A stretch of 64,000 nt of DNA from an uncultured Bradyrhizobium sp. (GCF_936943645.1 NZ_CAKZJO010000103.1:1-64000), one strand, 5' to 3'; shown: positions 46,822 through 59,423, counted from the first letter of the stretch. The notes: generated by a model not told the origin, from the sequence alone. Translations and numbers: made by a program.

Positions 46822-48897
46822 ATGACCAAGCTCATCATCGACGGCAAAGAGATCGATGTGCCCGCCGAATACACGCTGCTTCAGGCGTGCGAGGCGGCCG
46901 GCGCCGAGATTCCGCGCTTCTGCTACCACGAGCGGCTGTCGATCGCCGGCAATTGCCGCATGTGTCTCGTCGAGGTGAAGGGCGGCCCGAAGCCGGTCGC
47001 GAGCTGCGCCTGGGGCGTGCGCGACTGCCGTCCGGGCCCGAAGGGCGAGCCGCCGGAAATCTCCACGCGGTCGCCGATGGTGAAGAAGGCACGCGAAGGC
47101 GTGATGGAATTCCTTCTGATCAACCATCCCTTGGACTGCCCGATCTGCGACCAGGGCGGCGAGTGCGACCTGCAGGACCAGGCGATGGGCTATGGCGTCG
47201 ACACCAGCCGCTTCGCCGAGAACAAGCGCGCGGTCGAGGACAAGTACCTCGGCGCGCTGGTCAAGACCTCGATGAACCGCTGCATCCAGTGCACGCGCTG
47301 CGTCCGCTTCTCGGCGGAAGTCGCCGGCGCGCCCGAAATGGGCGCCACGGGCCGCGGCGAGGACATGGAGATCACGACCTATCTCCAGCACGCCCTGACC
47401 TCGGAACTGCAGGGCAATCTCGTCGACATCTGCCCGGTCGGCGCGCTGACCTCGAAGCCTTATGCCTTCGCGGCGCGTCCGTGGGAGCTCGGCAAGACCC
47501 AGTCGATCGACGTCATGGACGGCGTGGGATCGGCGATCCGCGTCGACACCCGCGGCCGCGAGGTGATGCGCGTGCTGCCGCGCATCAACGAGGCCGTGAA
47601 CGAGGAGTGGATCTCCGACAAGACCCGCCACATCGTCGACGGCCTGCGCACCCAGCGCCTCGACCGGCCCTATATCCGCGAGGCCGGCAAGCTGCGTGCG
47701 GCGAGCTGGCAGGAAGCCTTTGCCGCGATCGCCGCGAAAGCGGCGCGCACCGACGGCAAGCGCATCGGCGCGATCGCCGGCGACCTTGCCGGTGTCGAGG
47801 AGATGTTCGCGCTGAAGGACCTGCTCGCCAAGTTCGGCTCGGGCAATCTGGCGGTGCAGGGCGGCGACGCCTTCGATCCAGCGCTCGGCCGCGGCTCCTA
47901 CATCTTCAATCCGACGCTGGCAGGCGTCGAGCAGGCCGATGCGCTGCTGATCATCGGCGCCAATCCGCGCAAGGAAGCGGCCGTGTTCAACGCCCGCATC
48001 CGCAAGCGCTGGCGCGCCGGTGGCTTCAAGGTCGGCGTGATCGGCGCCAAGGCCGATCTGACCTACGATTACGACCACCTCGGCGCGGGCACCGAGACGC
48101 TCGGTGAGCTCGCGGCCGGCAAGCACTCCTTCATGGACGTGCTAAAGAACGCCAAGAATCCGATCATCCTGGTCGGCGCGGGCGCGGCCTCGCGCCACGA
48201 TGGCGCGGCCATCCTCGCGGCCGCCGCCAAGCTGGCGCTCGATGTCGGCGCGCTCAAGGACGGCTGGACCGGCTTTGGCGTGTTGCACGAGAGCGCCTCG
48301 CGCGTCGGTGCGCTCGACATCGGCTTCTCCGCAACCGGCGGCGGGCTGAATGCCGCGCAGATGACGACGTTCGGCACGCTGGACCTTCTGTTCCTGCTTG
48401 GCGCCGACGAGATCAACGCGCCCGACGGCACCTTCGTCGTCTATATCGGCACCCATGGCGACCGCGGCGCGCATCGCGCCGACGTGATCCTGCCGGCGGC
48501 CGCCTACACCGAAAAGTCCGCGATCTACGTCAACACCGAAGGCCGCGTGCAGATGACGGGCCGTGCCGCATTCCCGCCGGGCGAAGCCCGCGAGGATTGG
48601 GCGATCGTCCGCGCACTGTCGGAAGCGCTCGGCAAGAAGCTCGGCTACGACTCGCTGGCTTCGCTGCGCCAGGCGATCTTCAAGGCCGTGCCGCATCTCA
48701 TCCGTCTCGACCAGATCGAGGCCGGCTCCGCCGACCAGGTCAAGAAGCTGGCGGGGAAGGGCGGCTCGCCCGAGAAGGCGCCGTTCAAGCCGCTGGTCGA
48801 GGACTTCTATTTGACCAACCCAATCGCGCGTGCGTCCGCCGTGATGGCGGAGTGCTCGCGGCTTGCCTCCGGGCAGATGCTGACCGCAGCGGAGTGA
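46822..48897 (+). CDS. nuoG: NADH-quinone oxidoreductase subunit G
   Basis: [70 protein letters not shown]. Confidence 0.97.
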   Translation: MTKLIIDGKEIDVPAEYTLLQACEAAGAEIPRFCYHERLSIAGNCRMCLVEVKGGPKPVASCAWGVRDCRPGPKGEPPEISTRSPMVKKAREGVMEFLLINHPLDCPICDQGGECDLQDQAMGYGVDTSRFAENKRAVEDKYLGALVKTSMNRCIQCTRCVRFSAEVAGAPEMGATGRGEDMEITTYLQHALTSELQGNLVDICPVGALTSKPYAFAARPWELGKTQSIDVMDGVGSAIRVDTRGREVMRVLPRINEAVNEEWISDKTRHIVDGLRTQRLDRPYIREAGKLRAASWQEAFAAIAAKAARTDGKRIGAIAGDLAGVEEMFALKDLLAKFGSGNLAVQGGDAFDPALGRGSYIFNPTLAGVEQADALLIIGANPRKEAAVFNARIRKRWRAGGFKVGVIGAKADLTYDYDHLGAGTETLGELAAGKHSFMDVLKNAKNPIILVGAGAASRHDGAAILAAAAKLALDVGALKDGWTGFGVLHESASRVGALDIGFSATGGGLNAAQMTTFGTLDLLFLLGADEINAPDGTFVVYIGTHGDRGAHRADVILPAAAYTEKSAIYVNTEGRVQMTGRAAFPPGEAREDWAIVRALSEALGKKLGYDSLASLRQAIFKAVPHLIRLDQIEAGSADQVKKLAGKGGSPEKAPFKPLVEDFYLTNPIARASAVMAECSRLASGQMLTAAE

Positions 48898-48901
48898 GCT
48901 G

Positions 48902-49969
48902 ATGGAATTTTTCGAAAGCGCATTCTGGACCGGCTTCCTCTGGCCGCTGATCATCATGATCGCGGAGAGCGTGCTGGTGCTCGTCGTCCTGCTGGTGGCG
49001 ATCGCTTACATCCTGCTCGCCGACCGCAAGATCTGGGCGGCGGTGCAGATCCGTCGCGGCCCGAACGTGGTCGGGCCGTGGGGCCTGCTGCAATCCTTCG
49101 CGGACTTGCTGAAGTTCGTGCTGAAGGAGCCGATCATTCCGGCCGGCGCCAACAAGGGCGTCTTTCTGCTGGCGCCGCTGGTGTCCTGCGTGCTCGCGCT
49201 CGCGGCCTGGGCGGTGATCCCGACCAATCTCGGCTGGGTGATCGCCGACATCAATGTCGGCATCCTCTTCATCTTCGCGATCTCGTCGCTGTCGATCTAC
49301 GGCATCATCATGGCCGGCTGGTCATCGAACTCGAAGTACCCGTTCCTGGCGGCGCTGCGCTCGGCGGCGCAGATGGTGTCCTATGAAGTCTCGATCGGCT
49401 TCGTCATCATTACGGTGCTGCTCTGCGCCGGCACGCTGAACCTCTCGGCCGTGGTCGAGGCCCAGCATGTGCGGGGCCTCGCCAGCCTGATCGGGCTGCC
49501 GCAGCTCACGATCCTGAATTGGTACGTCTGGCCGCTGTTCCCGATGTTCGTGGTGTTCTACGTCTCGGCGCTGGCGGAAACCAACCGTCCGCCCTTCGAC
49601 CTCGTCGAAGCCGAGTCCGAGCTCGTCGCCGGCTTCATGGTCGAGTATGGCTCGACGCCGTATCTCCTGTTCATGCTCGGCGAGTACGTCGCGATCGTCA
49701 CGATGTGCGCGATGGCCACGATCCTGTTCCTCGGGGGCTGGCTGCCGCCGGTGGACCTGCCGCCCTTCAACTGGGTGCCGGGGATCATCTGGTTCTCGCT
49801 GAAGCTGTTCTTCATGTTCTTCCTGTTCGCGATGGCAAAGGCGATCGTGCCGCGCTACCGCTACGACCAACTGATGCGCCTCGGCTGGAAGGTGTTCCTG
49901 CCGCTGTCGCTGGCGATGGTGATCGTGGTGGCCGGCGTGCTGCAGTTCGCCGGCATCGCGCCGAAGTGA
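48902..49969 (+). CDS. nuoH: NADH-quinone oxidoreductase subunit H
   Basis: [68 protein letters not shown]. Confidence 0.98.
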   Translation: MEFFESAFWTGFLWPLIIMIAESVLVLVVLLVAIAYILLADRKIWAAVQIRRGPNVVGPWGLLQSFADLLKFVLKEPIIPAGANKGVFLLAPLVSCVLALAAWAVIPTNLGWVIADINVGILFIFAISSLSIYGIIMAGWSSNSKYPFLAALRSAAQMVSYEVSIGFVIITVLLCAGTLNLSAVVEAQHVRGLASLIGLPQLTILNWYVWPLFPMFVVFYVSALAETNRPPFDLVEAESELVAGFMVEYGSTPYLLFMLGEYVAIVTMCAMATILFLGGWLPPVDLPPFNWVPGIIWFSLKLFFMFFLFAMAKAIVPRYRYDQLMRLGWKVFLPLSLAMVIVVAGVLQFAGIAPK

Positions 49970-49977
49970 GGGCTGTC

Positions 49978-50472
49978 ATGGGTATCAACGTCAACGCCAC
50001 TGCACGCTCGCTTTTGTTGTCGGAATTCGTCTCGGCGTTCTTCCTCGCCATGCGTTATTTCTTCCAGCCGAAGCCGACGCTGAACTATCCGTTCGAGAAG
50101 GGCCCGATCTCGCCGCGCTTCCGCGGCGAGCATGCGCTGCGCCGTTATCCGAACGGCGAGGAGCGCTGCATCGCCTGCAAGCTGTGCGAGGCGGTCTGCC
50201 CGGCGCAGGCCATCACCATCGAGGCCGGCCCGCGCCGCAACGACGGCACCCGCCGCACCGTGCGCTACGACATCGACATGGTGAAGTGCATCTATTGCGG
50301 CCTCTGCCAGGAGGCCTGTCCTGTCGACGCCATCGTCGAAGGTCCGAATTTCGAGTTCGCGACCGAGACCCGCGAGGAACTGTTCTATGACAAGGCCAAG
50401 CTGCTCGCCAATGGCGACCGCTGGGAACGCGAGATCGCGAAAGCGATCGAGCTCGACGCGCCGTACCGGTGA
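49978..50472 (+). CDS. nuoI: NADH-quinone oxidoreductase subunit I
   Basis: two 4Fe-4S motifs [15 protein letters not shown] and [15 protein letters not shown]. Confidence 0.98.
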   Translation: MGINVNATARSLLLSEFVSAFFLAMRYFFQPKPTLNYPFEKGPISPRFRGEHALRRYPNGEERCIACKLCEAVCPAQAITIEAGPRRNDGTRRTVRYDIDMVKCIYCGLCQEACPVDAIVEGPNFEFATETREELFYDKAKLLANGDRWEREIAKAIELDAPYR

Positions 50473-50481
50473 GGTGAGGGC

Positions 50482-51120
50482 ATGATCCTTCCCGCGCTGT
50501 TCTTCTATCTCTTCGCCGGCGTCTGCGTCGCCTCGGCCGTGATGGTGATTGTCTCGCGCAATCCCGTGCACTCCGTGCTGTACCTGATCCTGGCCTTCGT
50601 TAACGCTTCGGGCCTGTTCGTGCTGATGGGCGCCGAGTTCCTCGGCATGATGCTGATTGTCGTCTATGTCGGCGCGGTCGCGGTGCTGTTCCTGTTCGTG
50701 ATCATGATGCTCGACGTCGACTTCCTCGAGCTGCGCGAAGGCTTCATCGAGTACCTGCCGGTCGGCCTGGTGATCGGCGGCATCTTCCTGTTCGAGCTGC
50801 TGCTCACCGTCGGCTTCTGGGTCATCAACCCCGGCGTCTCCAAGACGATCACGGCGGCGATCCCGACCAATGTCAGCAACACCGAGGCGCTCGGCCTCGT
50901 GCTCTATACGAAGTACATCCACTACTTCCAGCTCTCGGGCATGGTGCTTCTGGTCGCCATGATCGGCGCCATCGTGCTGACGCTGCGCCACAAGGCGAGC
51001 GTGAAGCGGCAGGACATCAACGTTCAGAACGCGCGCACGCCCGACATGGCGATGGCGATGCGCAAGGTGGCGCCGGGGCAGGGGCTCTCGGATGCCGATG
51101 CGGCGGAGTGGGTGAAATGA
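50482..51120 (+). CDS. nuoJ: NADH-quinone oxidoreductase subunit J
   Basis: [53 protein letters not shown]. Confidence 0.97.
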   Translation: MILPALFFYLFAGVCVASAVMVIVSRNPVHSVLYLILAFVNASGLFVLMGAEFLGMMLIVVYVGAVAVLFLFVIMMLDVDFLELREGFIEYLPVGLVIGGIFLFELLLTVGFWVINPGVSKTITAAIPTNVSNTEALGLVLYTKYIHYFQLSGMVLLVAMIGAIVLTLRHKASVKRQDINVQNARTPDMAMAMRKVAPGQGLSDADAAEWVK

Positions 51121-51425
51121 CGATCGGGCTCGGACATTACCTGGCGGTCGGCGCGATCCTGTTCACGCTCGGGATCCTCGGCATCTTCCTGAACCGCAAG
51201 AACATCATCGTCATCCTGATGTCGATCGAGCTGATCCTGCTCTCGGTCAATATCAACCTCGTGGCGTTCTCGACCTTCCTCGGCGATATCGTCGGCCAGG
51301 TCTTCGCGCTGCTGGTGCTGACGGTTGCGGCTGCGGAAGCCGCGATCGGTCTCGCCATCCTGGTGGTCTATTTCCGCAACCGCGGCTCGATCGCGGTTGA
51401 GGACGTCAATCTGATGAAGGGCTGA
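51117..51425 (+). CDS. nuoK: NADH-quinone oxidoreductase subunit K
   Basis: [54 protein letters not shown] overlap with nuoJ. Confidence 0.97.
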   Translation: MTIGLGHYLAVGAILFTLGILGIFLNRKNIIVILMSIELILLSVNINLVAFSTFLGDIVGQVFALLVLTVAAAEAAIGLAILVVYFRNRGSIAVEDVNLMKG

Positions 51426-51433
51426 GCTCGGTC

Positions 51434-53527
51434 ATGGTTCAGGCAATCGTTTTCCTGCCTCTGCTGGGCGCCATTCTGGCCGGGCTCATTGCCCTCGCCG
51501 GTGCACATGCCCGCAACCCCTCGGGCGACGAGCTCGATCATCACGGCGACCACGGCCATGGCGACGCGCACGCCTCAGTGGCCCACGACGCCCATGGACA
51601 TGATGCGCATGGACATGACGACCACGGTCACGACGATCACGGCCACGGGCCGACCGAGCCCCCCGCGGCCGGCTCACGTGCTGCCGAGCTGATCACGACG
51701 GGACTGCTGTTCGTCTCGGCCGCGCTGTCCTGGATGACGCTGGTCGATGTCGGCTTCATGCACCACGACACCCGGATCCAGCTGCTGCCTTTCATCTTCT
51801 CCGGCGACCTACAGGTCTGGTGGACGCTGCGCGTCGACACGCTCACCGCCGTGATGCTGGTGGTGGTGACGACCGTGTCCTCGCTCGTGCACCTCTATTC
51901 CATCGGCTACATGGATGAGGACCCGAACCGGCCGCGCTTCTTCGGCTATCTCTCGCTGTTCACCTTCGCCATGCTGATGCTGGTGACGGCGGACAACCTC
52001 GTGCAGCTGTTCTTCGGCTGGGAAGGCGTGGGTCTTGCCAGCTATCTCTTGATCGGCTTCTGGTACCAGAAGCCGTCGGCGAACGCCGCCGCCATCAAGG
52101 CCTTCGTCGTCAACCGCGTCGGCGACTTCGGCTTCGCGCTCGGCATTTTCGCGATCTTCCTGCTGACCAGCTCGACCGATTTCGAGACGATCTTCCACGC
52201 GGCGCCCGGCCTGACCGGCAAGACCATCAACTTCCTCGGGTGGCATGCCGATGCACTGACCCTGACCTGCCTCCTGCTGTTCATGGGCGCGATGGGCAAG
52301 TCGGCGCAGTTCCTGCTGCACACCTGGTTGCCGGACGCGATGGAAGGCCCGACCCCGGTGTCGGCGCTGATCCACGCCGCGACCATGGTCACCGCGGGCG
52401 TCTTCATGGTGGCGCGCCTGTCGCCGCTGTTCGAGCTCGCCCCGAACGCGCAGGCCGTCGTGATGTTCTTCGGCGCGACCACGGCGTTCTTCGCGGCCAC
52501 GATCGGCCTCGTCCAGAACGACATCAAGCGCATCGTCGCCTACTCGACCTGTTCGCAGCTCGGCTACATGTTCGTGGCGATGGGGGCAGGGGCCTATTCG
52601 GTCGGCATGTTCCACCTGTTCACGCACGCCTTCTTCAAGGCCCTGCTGTTCCTGGGCTCCGGCTCGGTGATCTACGCGATGCACCACGAGCAGGACATCC
52701 GCAACATGGGCGGGCTCTGGAAGAAGATCCCGTACACCTATGCGGTGATGGTGGTCGGCACGCTGGCCCTGACCGGCTTCCCGCTCACGGCCGGCTACTT
52801 CTCCAAGGACGCGATCATCGAAGCGGCCTACGCCTCGCACAATCCGTTTGCGGTGTACGGCTTCCTGATGACGATCGTCGCAGCAGGCCTGACCTCGTTC
52901 TACTCCTGGCGCCTGATCTTCAAGACCTTCCACGGCGAGCCGCATGACGAGCATCACTACGAGGCCGCGCATGAGGCTCCGCTCTGGATCCTGATCCCGA
53001 TCGGCGTGCTCGCAGTCGGCTCGTTCGTTGCCGGCTTGCCGTTCAAGGAGCTGTTCGCCGGTCACGGCGTCGAGGAGTTCTTCCGCGAGTCCGTGAAGAT
53101 GAACCCGCACATCATCGAGGAGATGCACCACATCCCCGAGACCATCGCCTTCCTGCCGACGGTGATGATGGTGCTGGGCTTCCTCGTCTCGTACCTGTTC
53201 TACATCCGCCGGCCCTATCTGCCGGTCGAGCTCGCGAACACGCAGCCGATGCTGTACCAGTTCCTGCTCAACAAATGGTACTTCGACGAGCTCTACGACA
53301 TCATCTTCGTCCGTCCGGCGAAGTGGATCGGCTACCAGCTCTGGAAGAAGGGCGACGGCTTCATCATCGACGGCTTCGGCCCCGACGGCGTCTCCGCCCG
53401 CGTGCTGGACGTCACCCGCAACGTCGTGAAGATCCAGACCGGCTATCTCTATCACTACGCATTCGCCATGCTGATCGGTGCCGCCGGCCTGATCACCTGG
53501 TTCATGTTCGGCTTTGGAGGCCAGTAA
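51434..53527 (+). CDS. nuoL: NADH-quinone oxidoreductase subunit L with His/Asp-rich N-terminal loop
   Basis: [43 protein letters not shown]; His-rich segment [38 protein letters not shown] after TM1. Confidence 0.97.
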   Translation: MVQAIVFLPLLGAILAGLIALAGAHARNPSGDELDHHGDHGHGDAHASVAHDAHGHDAHGHDDHGHDDHGHGPTEPPAAGSRAAELITTGLLFVSAALSWMTLVDVGFMHHDTRIQLLPFIFSGDLQVWWTLRVDTLTAVMLVVVTTVSSLVHLYSIGYMDEDPNRPRFFGYLSLFTFAMLMLVTADNLVQLFFGWEGVGLASYLLIGFWYQKPSANAAAIKAFVVNRVGDFGFALGIFAIFLLTSSTDFETIFHAAPGLTGKTINFLGWHADALTLTCLLLFMGAMGKSAQFLLHTWLPDAMEGPTPVSALIHAATMVTAGVFMVARLSPLFELAPNAQAVVMFFGATTAFFAATIGLVQNDIKRIVAYSTCSQLGYMFVAMGAGAYSVGMFHLFTHAFFKALLFLGSGSVIYAMHHEQDIRNMGGLWKKIPYTYAVMVVGTLALTGFPLTAGYFSKDAIIEAAYASHNPFAVYGFLMTIVAAGLTSFYSWRLIFKTFHGEPHDEHHYEAAHEAPLWILIPIGVLAVGSFVAGLPFKELFAGHGVEEFFRESVKMNPHIIEEMHHIPETIAFLPTVMMVLGFLVSYLFYIRRPYLPVELANTQPMLYQFLLNKWYFDELYDIIFVRPAKWIGYQLWKKGDGFIIDGFGPDGVSARVLDVTRNVVKIQTGYLYHYAFAMLIGAAGLITWFMFGFGGQ

Positions 53528-55036
53528 ATGACAACCTGGCCCATTCTCTCGGTCACGACGTTCCTGCCGCTGGTCGGCGCGCTGATCGTCTATCTCAGCC
53601 GCGGCGACGACGAGGCGGCCAAGCGCAATTCGCGCTGGATCGCGCTTTGGACCACGCTGATCACCTTCGCGGTGTCGGTGATCCTGGTCATGCGCTTCGA
53701 CCCGACCAATCCGGACTTCCAGTTCGTCGAGAAGGCGAACTGGCTCGCCACCGGCATCACCTACCACATGGGTGTCGACGGCATTTCGCTGCCGCTGGTG
53801 ATCCTCACCACCGCGGTCATGCCGTTCTGCATCATCGCAAGCTGGAAGGCGATTACCAACCGCGTCCGCGAATACATGATGGCGTTCCTGATCCTGGAAA
53901 CGCTGATGATCGGCACCTTCTCGGCGCTCGATCTCGTGCTGTTCTACCTGTTCTTCGAGGGCGGCCTGATCCCGATGTTCCTGATCATCGGCGTCTGGGG
54001 CGGTCCGCGCCGGGTCTATGCGTCGTTCAAGTTCTTCCTCTACACGCTGCTCGGCTCAGTCCTGATGCTGCTCGCCATCATGGCGCTGTACTGGAACGGC
54101 GGCACCACCGACATCCCGACCCTGATGCACACCGCCGTGCCGCGGTCCTTGCAGACCTGGGCGTGGCTGGCCTTCTTCGCCTCGTTCGCGGTGAAGATGC
54201 CGATGTGGCCCGTGCACACCTGGCTCCCCGACGCGCACGTCGAGGCGCCCACGGCCGGCTCGGTGGTCCTCGCCGCGATCCTGCTGAAGATGGGCGGCTA
54301 TGGCTTCCTGCGCTTCTCGCTGCCGATGTTCCCGCTGGCCTCGCACGACTTCGCGCCGTTCGTGTTCACCCTCTCGGCCATCGCCATCATCTACACCTCG
54401 CTGGTGGCGTTGATGCAGGAGGACATGAAGAAGCTGATCGCGTACTCGTCCGTCGCGCATATGGGCTTCGTCACCATGGGCATCTTCGCCGGCACCATGC
54501 AGGGCGTCGCCGGCGGCATGTTCCAGATGATCTCGCACGGCATCGTCTCGGGCGCGCTGTTCCTCTGCGTCGGCGTCGTCTACGACCGCCTGCACACCCG
54601 CGAGATCGCCGCGTATGGCGGCCTCGTGAACCGGATGCCGCTCTACGCGATGACCTTCATGGTCTTCACCATGGCCAATGTCGGTCTGCCCGGCACCAGC
54701 GGCTTCGTCGGTGAGTTCATGACGCTGCTCGGCACCTTCAAGGTCTCGATCCCGACCGCGTTCTTCGCCACCTTCGGCGTGATCCTGTCGGCCGGCTATG
54801 CGCTGTGGCTCTACCGCAAGGTCGTGTTCGGGGCGCTGGTCAAGCCGTCGCTGGCGAGCATGAAGGATCTCACCTTCCGTGAGTGCCTGACGCTGTTCCC
54901 GATGATCGCGCTGACGATCCTGTTCGGCGTCTGGCCCAAGCCGGTGCTCGACATGTCGGCCGCCTCGGTCCAGCAACTCGTCAACAACTACAACACCGCT
55001 GTGACGGCCGTGAAGGCCGCCGCACTGCTCCAGTGA
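53528..55036 (+). CDS. nuoM: NADH-quinone oxidoreductase subunit M
   Basis: [86 protein letters not shown]. Confidence 0.98.
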   Translation: MTTWPILSVTTFLPLVGALIVYLSRGDDEAAKRNSRWIALWTTLITFAVSVILVMRFDPTNPDFQFVEKANWLATGITYHMGVDGISLPLVILTTAVMPFCIIASWKAITNRVREYMMAFLILETLMIGTFSALDLVLFYLFFEGGLIPMFLIIGVWGGPRRVYASFKFFLYTLLGSVLMLLAIMALYWNGGTTDIPTLMHTAVPRSLQTWAWLAFFASFAVKMPMWPVHTWLPDAHVEAPTAGSVVLAAILLKMGGYGFLRFSLPMFPLASHDFAPFVFTLSAIAIIYTSLVALMQEDMKKLIAYSSVAHMGFVTMGIFAGTMQGVAGGMFQMISHGIVSGALFLCVGVVYDRLHTREIAAYGGLVNRMPLYAMTFMVFTMANVGLPGTSGFVGEFMTLLGTFKVSIPTAFFATFGVILSAGYALWLYRKVVFGALVKPSLASMKDLTFRECLTLFPMIALTILFGVWPKPVLDMSAASVQQLVNNYNTAVTAVKAAALLQ

Positions 55037-55058
55037 TCGGGCAGGTCAGGATATCGCC

Positions 55059-56495
55059 ATGAGCTTTGAGACTGCAGGTTATCAACTGGCGCCGGTGCTG
55101 CCCGAGATCGTGCTCGCGATCGGCGCGATGGCGCTTCTGATGCTCGGCGCCTATCGCGGGCAGGGGACGACCGGCGCGGTCACCTCGCTGGCGGTGGTGT
55201 TGCTGGTCGTGGTCGGCGTGCTCGAATACATGCTGCCCGCGGGCAAGCATGTCACCTTCGGCGGCAGCTTCATCGTCGACGATTTCGCCCGCTTCATGAA
55301 GATCCTGGCCCTGATCGGCTCGGCGGTGACGCTGGTGCTGTCGACCGAGTTCCTGTCCGATCCCTCGCGGCGCATCTTCGAATACGCCATCCTGGTGCTG
55401 CTCTCGACGCTCGGCATGATGGTGCTGATCTCGGCCGGCGATTTGATCTCGCTCTATCTCGGCCTCGAACTGATGTCGCTCGCGCTCTATGTCGTCGCAG
55501 CCTCGAACCGCGACAACGCCAAGTCGACCGAAGCCGGCCTGAAGTACTTCGTGCTCGGCGCGCTGTCCTCGGGCATGCTGCTCTACGGCTCCTCGCTGGT
55601 CTATGGCTTCACCGGCACCGTCAGCTTCACCGGCATCGCGGCGGCTGCGACCATCTCCAACGTCGGCCTGGTGTTCGGCCTGGTCTTCCTGCTCGCCGGC
55701 CTCTGCTTCAAGGTCTCGGCCGTGCCGTTCCACATGTGGACGCCTGATGTGTATGAGGGCGCGCCGACCCCGGTGACCGCCTTCTTTGCTTCCGCACCGA
55801 AAGTGGCCGCGCTCGCCGTGTTCACCCGCGTCACGCTCACCGCTTTCCCGGGCATCGTCTCGCAGTGGCAGCAGATCCTGGTGTTCGTGTCGATCGCCTC
55901 GATGGCGCTCGGCTCCTTCGCGGCGATCGGCCAGACCAACATCAAGCGCCTGATGGCATATTCCTCGATCGGCCATATGGGCTTCGCCCTGGTCGGCCTT
56001 GCCTCCGGCACGGTCGAGGGCGCGCAGGGCGTGCTGATGTATATCGTGATCTATGTCGCGATGACGCTCGGCTCGTTCTCGGTCATCCTCGCCATGAAGC
56101 GCAACGGCCAGGCCGTGGAGAAGATCAGCGATTTCGCCGGTCTGTCGCGGACCAACCCGCTGCTCGCCTTCATGTTCGCGATGCTGCTGTTCTCGCTCGC
56201 CGGCATTCCGCCGCTCGCCGGCTTCTTCGCCAAATGGTACGTGTTCGTCGCGGCCATCAAGGCGAATTTGTTCACGCTCGCCGTCATCGGCGTGCTCTCC
56301 AGCGTGGTCGGCGCCTACTACTATCTCGCCATCGTCAAGACGATGTATTTCGACGAGCCGGCCGGTCAGGTCGATCCGATGCGCGTCGAGGTGAAGACGG
56401 TGCTGGCGGTTTCGGGCCTGTTCACCATCCTGTTCGCGCTGTTCGCGGGGCCCGTCGTGAGCGTCGCCTCCGCCGCGGCAAAGTCGCTGTTCTAG
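55059..56495 (+). CDS. nuoN: NADH-quinone oxidoreductase subunit N
   Basis: YVVAASNRDNAKSTEAGLKYFVLGALSSGMLLYGSSLVYGFTG; PFHMWTPDVYEGAPTPVTAFFASAPK. Confidence 0.97.
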   Translation: MSFETAGYQLAPVLPEIVLAIGAMALLMLGAYRGQGTTGAVTSLAVVLLVVVGVLEYMLPAGKHVTFGGSFIVDDFARFMKILALIGSAVTLVLSTEFLSDPSRRIFEYAILVLLSTLGMMVLISAGDLISLYLGLELMSLALYVVAASNRDNAKSTEAGLKYFVLGALSSGMLLYGSSLVYGFTGTVSFTGIAAAATISNVGLVFGLVFLLAGLCFKVSAVPFHMWTPDVYEGAPTPVTAFFASAPKVAALAVFTRVTLTAFPGIVSQWQQILVFVSIASMALGSFAAIGQTNIKRLMAYSSIGHMGFALVGLASGTVEGAQGVLMYIVIYVAMTLGSFSVILAMKRNGQAVEKISDFAGLSRTNPLLAFMFAMLLFSLAGIPPLAGFFAKWYVFVAAIKANLFTLAVIGVLSSVVGAYYYLAIVKTMYFDEPAGQVDPMRVEVKTVLAVSGLFTILFALFAGPVVSVASAAAKSLF

Positions 56496-56496
56496 G

Positions 56497-57303
56497 ATGG
56501 GGTTCGCGCTCGGTCCTCGCGCACAGGCCGCGGGCTTTGGGCTCGCGGCGTTCGAACGGACCGGCTCGACCAACACCGAGGCGATCGAACGCGCAAGAGC
56601 TGGCGAGCGCGGCCCGATGTGGTTCGTCACCTCCGAGCAGACCGCCGGCCGCGGCCGCCGTCAGCGCGCCTGGATCGCACCGAAGGGCAATCTCGCCGCC
56701 AGCGTCCTCGAAATCCTCGACGTTGCGCCTGCGGTTGCCGCCACCATCGGCTTTGCCGCCGGGCTCGCCGAGGAGGCCGCGCTGGAAAAGGTCAGCCTCG
56801 AGGCCGCCATGCGCCTCGGCGAGGGCCGTCCCCGCTACGCCCTGAAATGGCCGAACGACGTGCTGGCCAACGGCAAGAAGCTCGTGGGCATCGGCCTCGA
56901 GGCGGAGGCCGTTGGCGATCGCCTCGCCATCGTCGTGGGCATCGGCACCAATGTCGTCGGCGCGCCCGAGGGGACGCCGACGCCTGCTATCTCGCTGGCC
57001 GCGCTCGGGGTCCAGATCAGCGCCGAGGAGCTGTTCTCGGCTCTGTCCGACGCCTGGGTCGAATTCCGCGGCCTTTGGGACAATGGCCGCGGCTTCGCCG
57101 ATATCCGTAAACTCTGGCTGGAGCGAGCCGCCGGCCTCGGCGAGCCGGTCGCAATCCACACGGGAACCACGACGCTGGAAGGCATTTTTGACACCATCGA
57201 CGACACCGGCTGCCTTATCGTCCGCACCGCCGAGGGCCGCCGCGTCCCGGTGGCTGCGGGCGAGGTGTTCTTCGGCCCGGTCCGCTCCGTGGGAGCTGCG
57301 TGA
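56497..57303 (+). CDS. birA: biotin--[acetyl-CoA-carboxylase] ligase
   Basis: STNTEAIERARAGERGPMWFVTSEQTAGRGRRQRAWIAPKGNLAASVL; RYALKWPNDVLANGKKLVGIGLE. Confidence 0.95.
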   Translation: MGFALGPRAQAAGFGLAAFERTGSTNTEAIERARAGERGPMWFVTSEQTAGRGRRQRAWIAPKGNLAASVLEILDVAPAVAATIGFAAGLAEEAALEKVSLEAAMRLGEGRPRYALKWPNDVLANGKKLVGIGLEAEAVGDRLAIVVGIGTNVVGAPEGTPTPAISLAALGVQISAEELFSALSDAWVEFRGLWDNGRGFADIRKLWLERAAGLGEPVAIHTGTTTLEGIFDTIDDTGCLIVRTAEGRRVPVAAGEVFFGPVRSVGAA

Positions 57304-58973
57304 TGGCGAAGCCCGAAGAACTGGTGTTTGCGCCGCTCGGCGGCGTCGGCGAGATCGGCATGAACCTGTCGATCTACGGCCTCGGCAACCGCCAGCAGCG
57401 CGCCTGGCTCGCGGTCGATCTCGGCGTCTCCTTCGGCGACGAGGAGCATTTGCCGGGCATCGACCTGATCATGCCCGACATCAGCTTCCTGGAGAAGGAG
57501 CGCAAGAACCTGATGGGCCTCGTGCTGACCCACGCCCATGAGGACCATTTCGGCGCCATCATCGATCTCTGGCCCAAGCTGAAATGCCCGATCTATGCGA
57601 CCCAGTTCAGCGCCGCGCTGTTCGAGGCCAAATGCGCCGCCGAGCGCAACGCGCCGAAGATCCCGGTGACCGTGGTGCCGTCCGGCGGTCGCGTCGATGT
57701 CGGCCCGTTCAACGTCGAGTTCATCCCCGTCGCGCATTCGATCCCCGAAGCGCACGCGCTGGCGATCCACACCTCGGCCGGCACGGTGCTGCACACCGGC
57801 GACTGGAAGATCGACCCGACCCCGACGCTGGGGCGGCCGACCGACGAGAAGCGGCTGCGCGAGCTCGGCGAGGAGGGCCTGCTCGCCCTGATCGGCGATT
57901 CCACCAACGCGGTGCGCGACGGCCGCTCGCCCTCGGAAGCCGAGGTCGCGCGGACCATCATCGATCTCGTGAAATCCGCCAAGGGCCGCGTCGCCGTCAC
58001 GACCTTCGCCTCCAACGTCGCCCGCATCAAGGCCGTCGCCGCCGCCGCGAGGGCCGCCGACCGCGAGGTCGTCGTGGTCGGCCGCGCCATGGAACGCGTG
58101 GTGCAGGTCGCGCGCGAATGCGGCTATCTCGACGGCGTGCAGAACTTCCGCTCGCCCGAGGTCTACGGCCATCTGCCGCAGGACAAGGTGCTGGCGCTGT
58201 GCACCGGCAGCCAGGGCGAGTCGCGCGCCGCGCTGGCACGCATCGCCAATGACGACCACCCCGAGATCACGCTCAACCGCGGCGACAGCGTCATCTTCTC
58301 CTCGCGCACCATCCCGGGCAACGAGAAGGCGGTCGGCTCGATCGTCAACAATCTGGTGCTGCAGGGCGTCGAGATCATCACCGACCGCGACGCTCTGGTC
58401 CACGTTTCCGGCCATCCCCGACGCGACGAATTGCGCGACATGATCGCCTGGACCAGGCCGCAGCTCCTGATCCCCGTCCATGGCGAGGCCCTGCACCTGC
58501 ACGAGCACGCCAAGCTGGCGCGCGCCGCCGGCGTGCCGCGCGTGCTGGTCTGCCGTAACGGCGATCTCGTCAAGCTCGGCCCCGGCGATCCCGGCATCGT
58601 CGGCGAGGTGCCTTCGGGCCGTCTCTACAAGGACGGCACGATCCTGGAGGATTCCAAGTCCCGCGCCGTGGTCGAACGCCGCCGCATGGCGTTCTCCGGC
58701 TGCGCCTTCGTCGCCATCGCCATGACCGAGCAGGGCGAGCTGGCCGACGATCCCGAGGTCGATCTGGTCGGCATCCCCGAGAAGAACAGGGCAGGCGAGC
58801 CGTTCGACGACATCGTCTTCGACGCCGTGATGTCGACGATCGAGGGCCTGCCGAAGGCCCGCCGCCGCGACCCCGACGCCTTGGGCGAGTCGGTGCGACG
58901 CGTGGTCCGGGCCGTGATCAACGAACATTGGGGCAAGAAACCCCCCTGTCTGGTACATGTCCTGACGGTGTAA
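57303..58973 (+). CDS. rnj: ribonuclease J
   Basis: metallo-beta-lactamase/beta-CASP protein; FAPLGGVGEIGMNLSIYGLG, LTHAHEDHFGAI, HTGDWKIDPTP, CTGSQGESRAAL; TGATG overlap with birA. Confidence 0.95.
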   Translation: MAKPEELVFAPLGGVGEIGMNLSIYGLGNRQQRAWLAVDLGVSFGDEEHLPGIDLIMPDISFLEKERKNLMGLVLTHAHEDHFGAIIDLWPKLKCPIYATQFSAALFEAKCAAERNAPKIPVTVVPSGGRVDVGPFNVEFIPVAHSIPEAHALAIHTSAGTVLHTGDWKIDPTPTLGRPTDEKRLRELGEEGLLALIGDSTNAVRDGRSPSEAEVARTIIDLVKSAKGRVAVTTFASNVARIKAVAAAARAADREVVVVGRAMERVVQVARECGYLDGVQNFRSPEVYGHLPQDKVLALCTGSQGESRAALARIANDDHPEITLNRGDSVIFSSRTIPGNEKAVGSIVNNLVLQGVEIITDRDALVHVSGHPRRDELRDMIAWTRPQLLIPVHGEALHLHEHAKLARAAGVPRVLVCRNGDLVKLGPGDPGIVGEVPSGRLYKDGTILEDSKSRAVVERRRMAFSGCAFVAIAMTEQGELADDPEVDLVGIPEKNRAGEPFDDIVFDAVMSTIEGLPKARRRDPDALGESVRRVVRAVINEHWGKKPPCLVHVLTV

Positions 58974-59018
58974 CTGTGTCGGCATGATCTTCGGATCATG
59001 CGCTGAGGGAGAACAAAC

Positions 59019-59423
59019 ATGCTGGGTCGCCTCAACCATGTCGCGATCGCGACCAAGGATGCCGTCAAGGCCGCGAAGATCTACGGCACGGCGTTCGGCG
59101 CCCAAATCTCGGAAGCCGTGCCGCTGCCCGAGCACGGCGTCATCACCGTGTTCGCCACGCTCCCCAACACCAAGATCGAGTTCATCGAGCCGCTCGGCGA
59201 GGCTTCGCCGATCGCAAAGTTCGTCGAGCGCAATCCCGACGGCGGGATCCACCATGTCTGCTACGAGGTCGTCGACATCATCGCCTCGCGCGACACGCTG
59301 GTGAAGGAAGGCGCCCGGGTGCTCGGCGACGGCGTGCCGAAGATCGGCGCCCATGGCAAGCCGGTGCTGTTCCTGCACCCGAAGGACTTTTCCGGCGCGC
59401 TGGTTGAAATCGAGCAGGCATAA
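59019..59423 (+). CDS. mce: methylmalonyl-CoA epimerase
   Basis: MLGRLNHVAIATKDAVKAAKIYGTAFGAQISEAVPLPEHGVITVFATLPNTKIEFIEPLGEASPIAKFVERNPDGGIHHVCYEV. Confidence 0.95.
   Translation: MLGRLNHVAIATKDAVKAAKIYGTAFGAQISEAVPLPEHGVITVFATLPNTKIEFIEPLGEASPIAKFVERNPDGGIHHVCYEVVDIIASRDTLVKEGARVLGDGVPKIGAHGKPVLFLHPKDFSGALVEIEQA

Noticed and set aside
51809-53767. 652-aa minus-strand ORF opposite nuoL
   Set aside because: Antisense artefact
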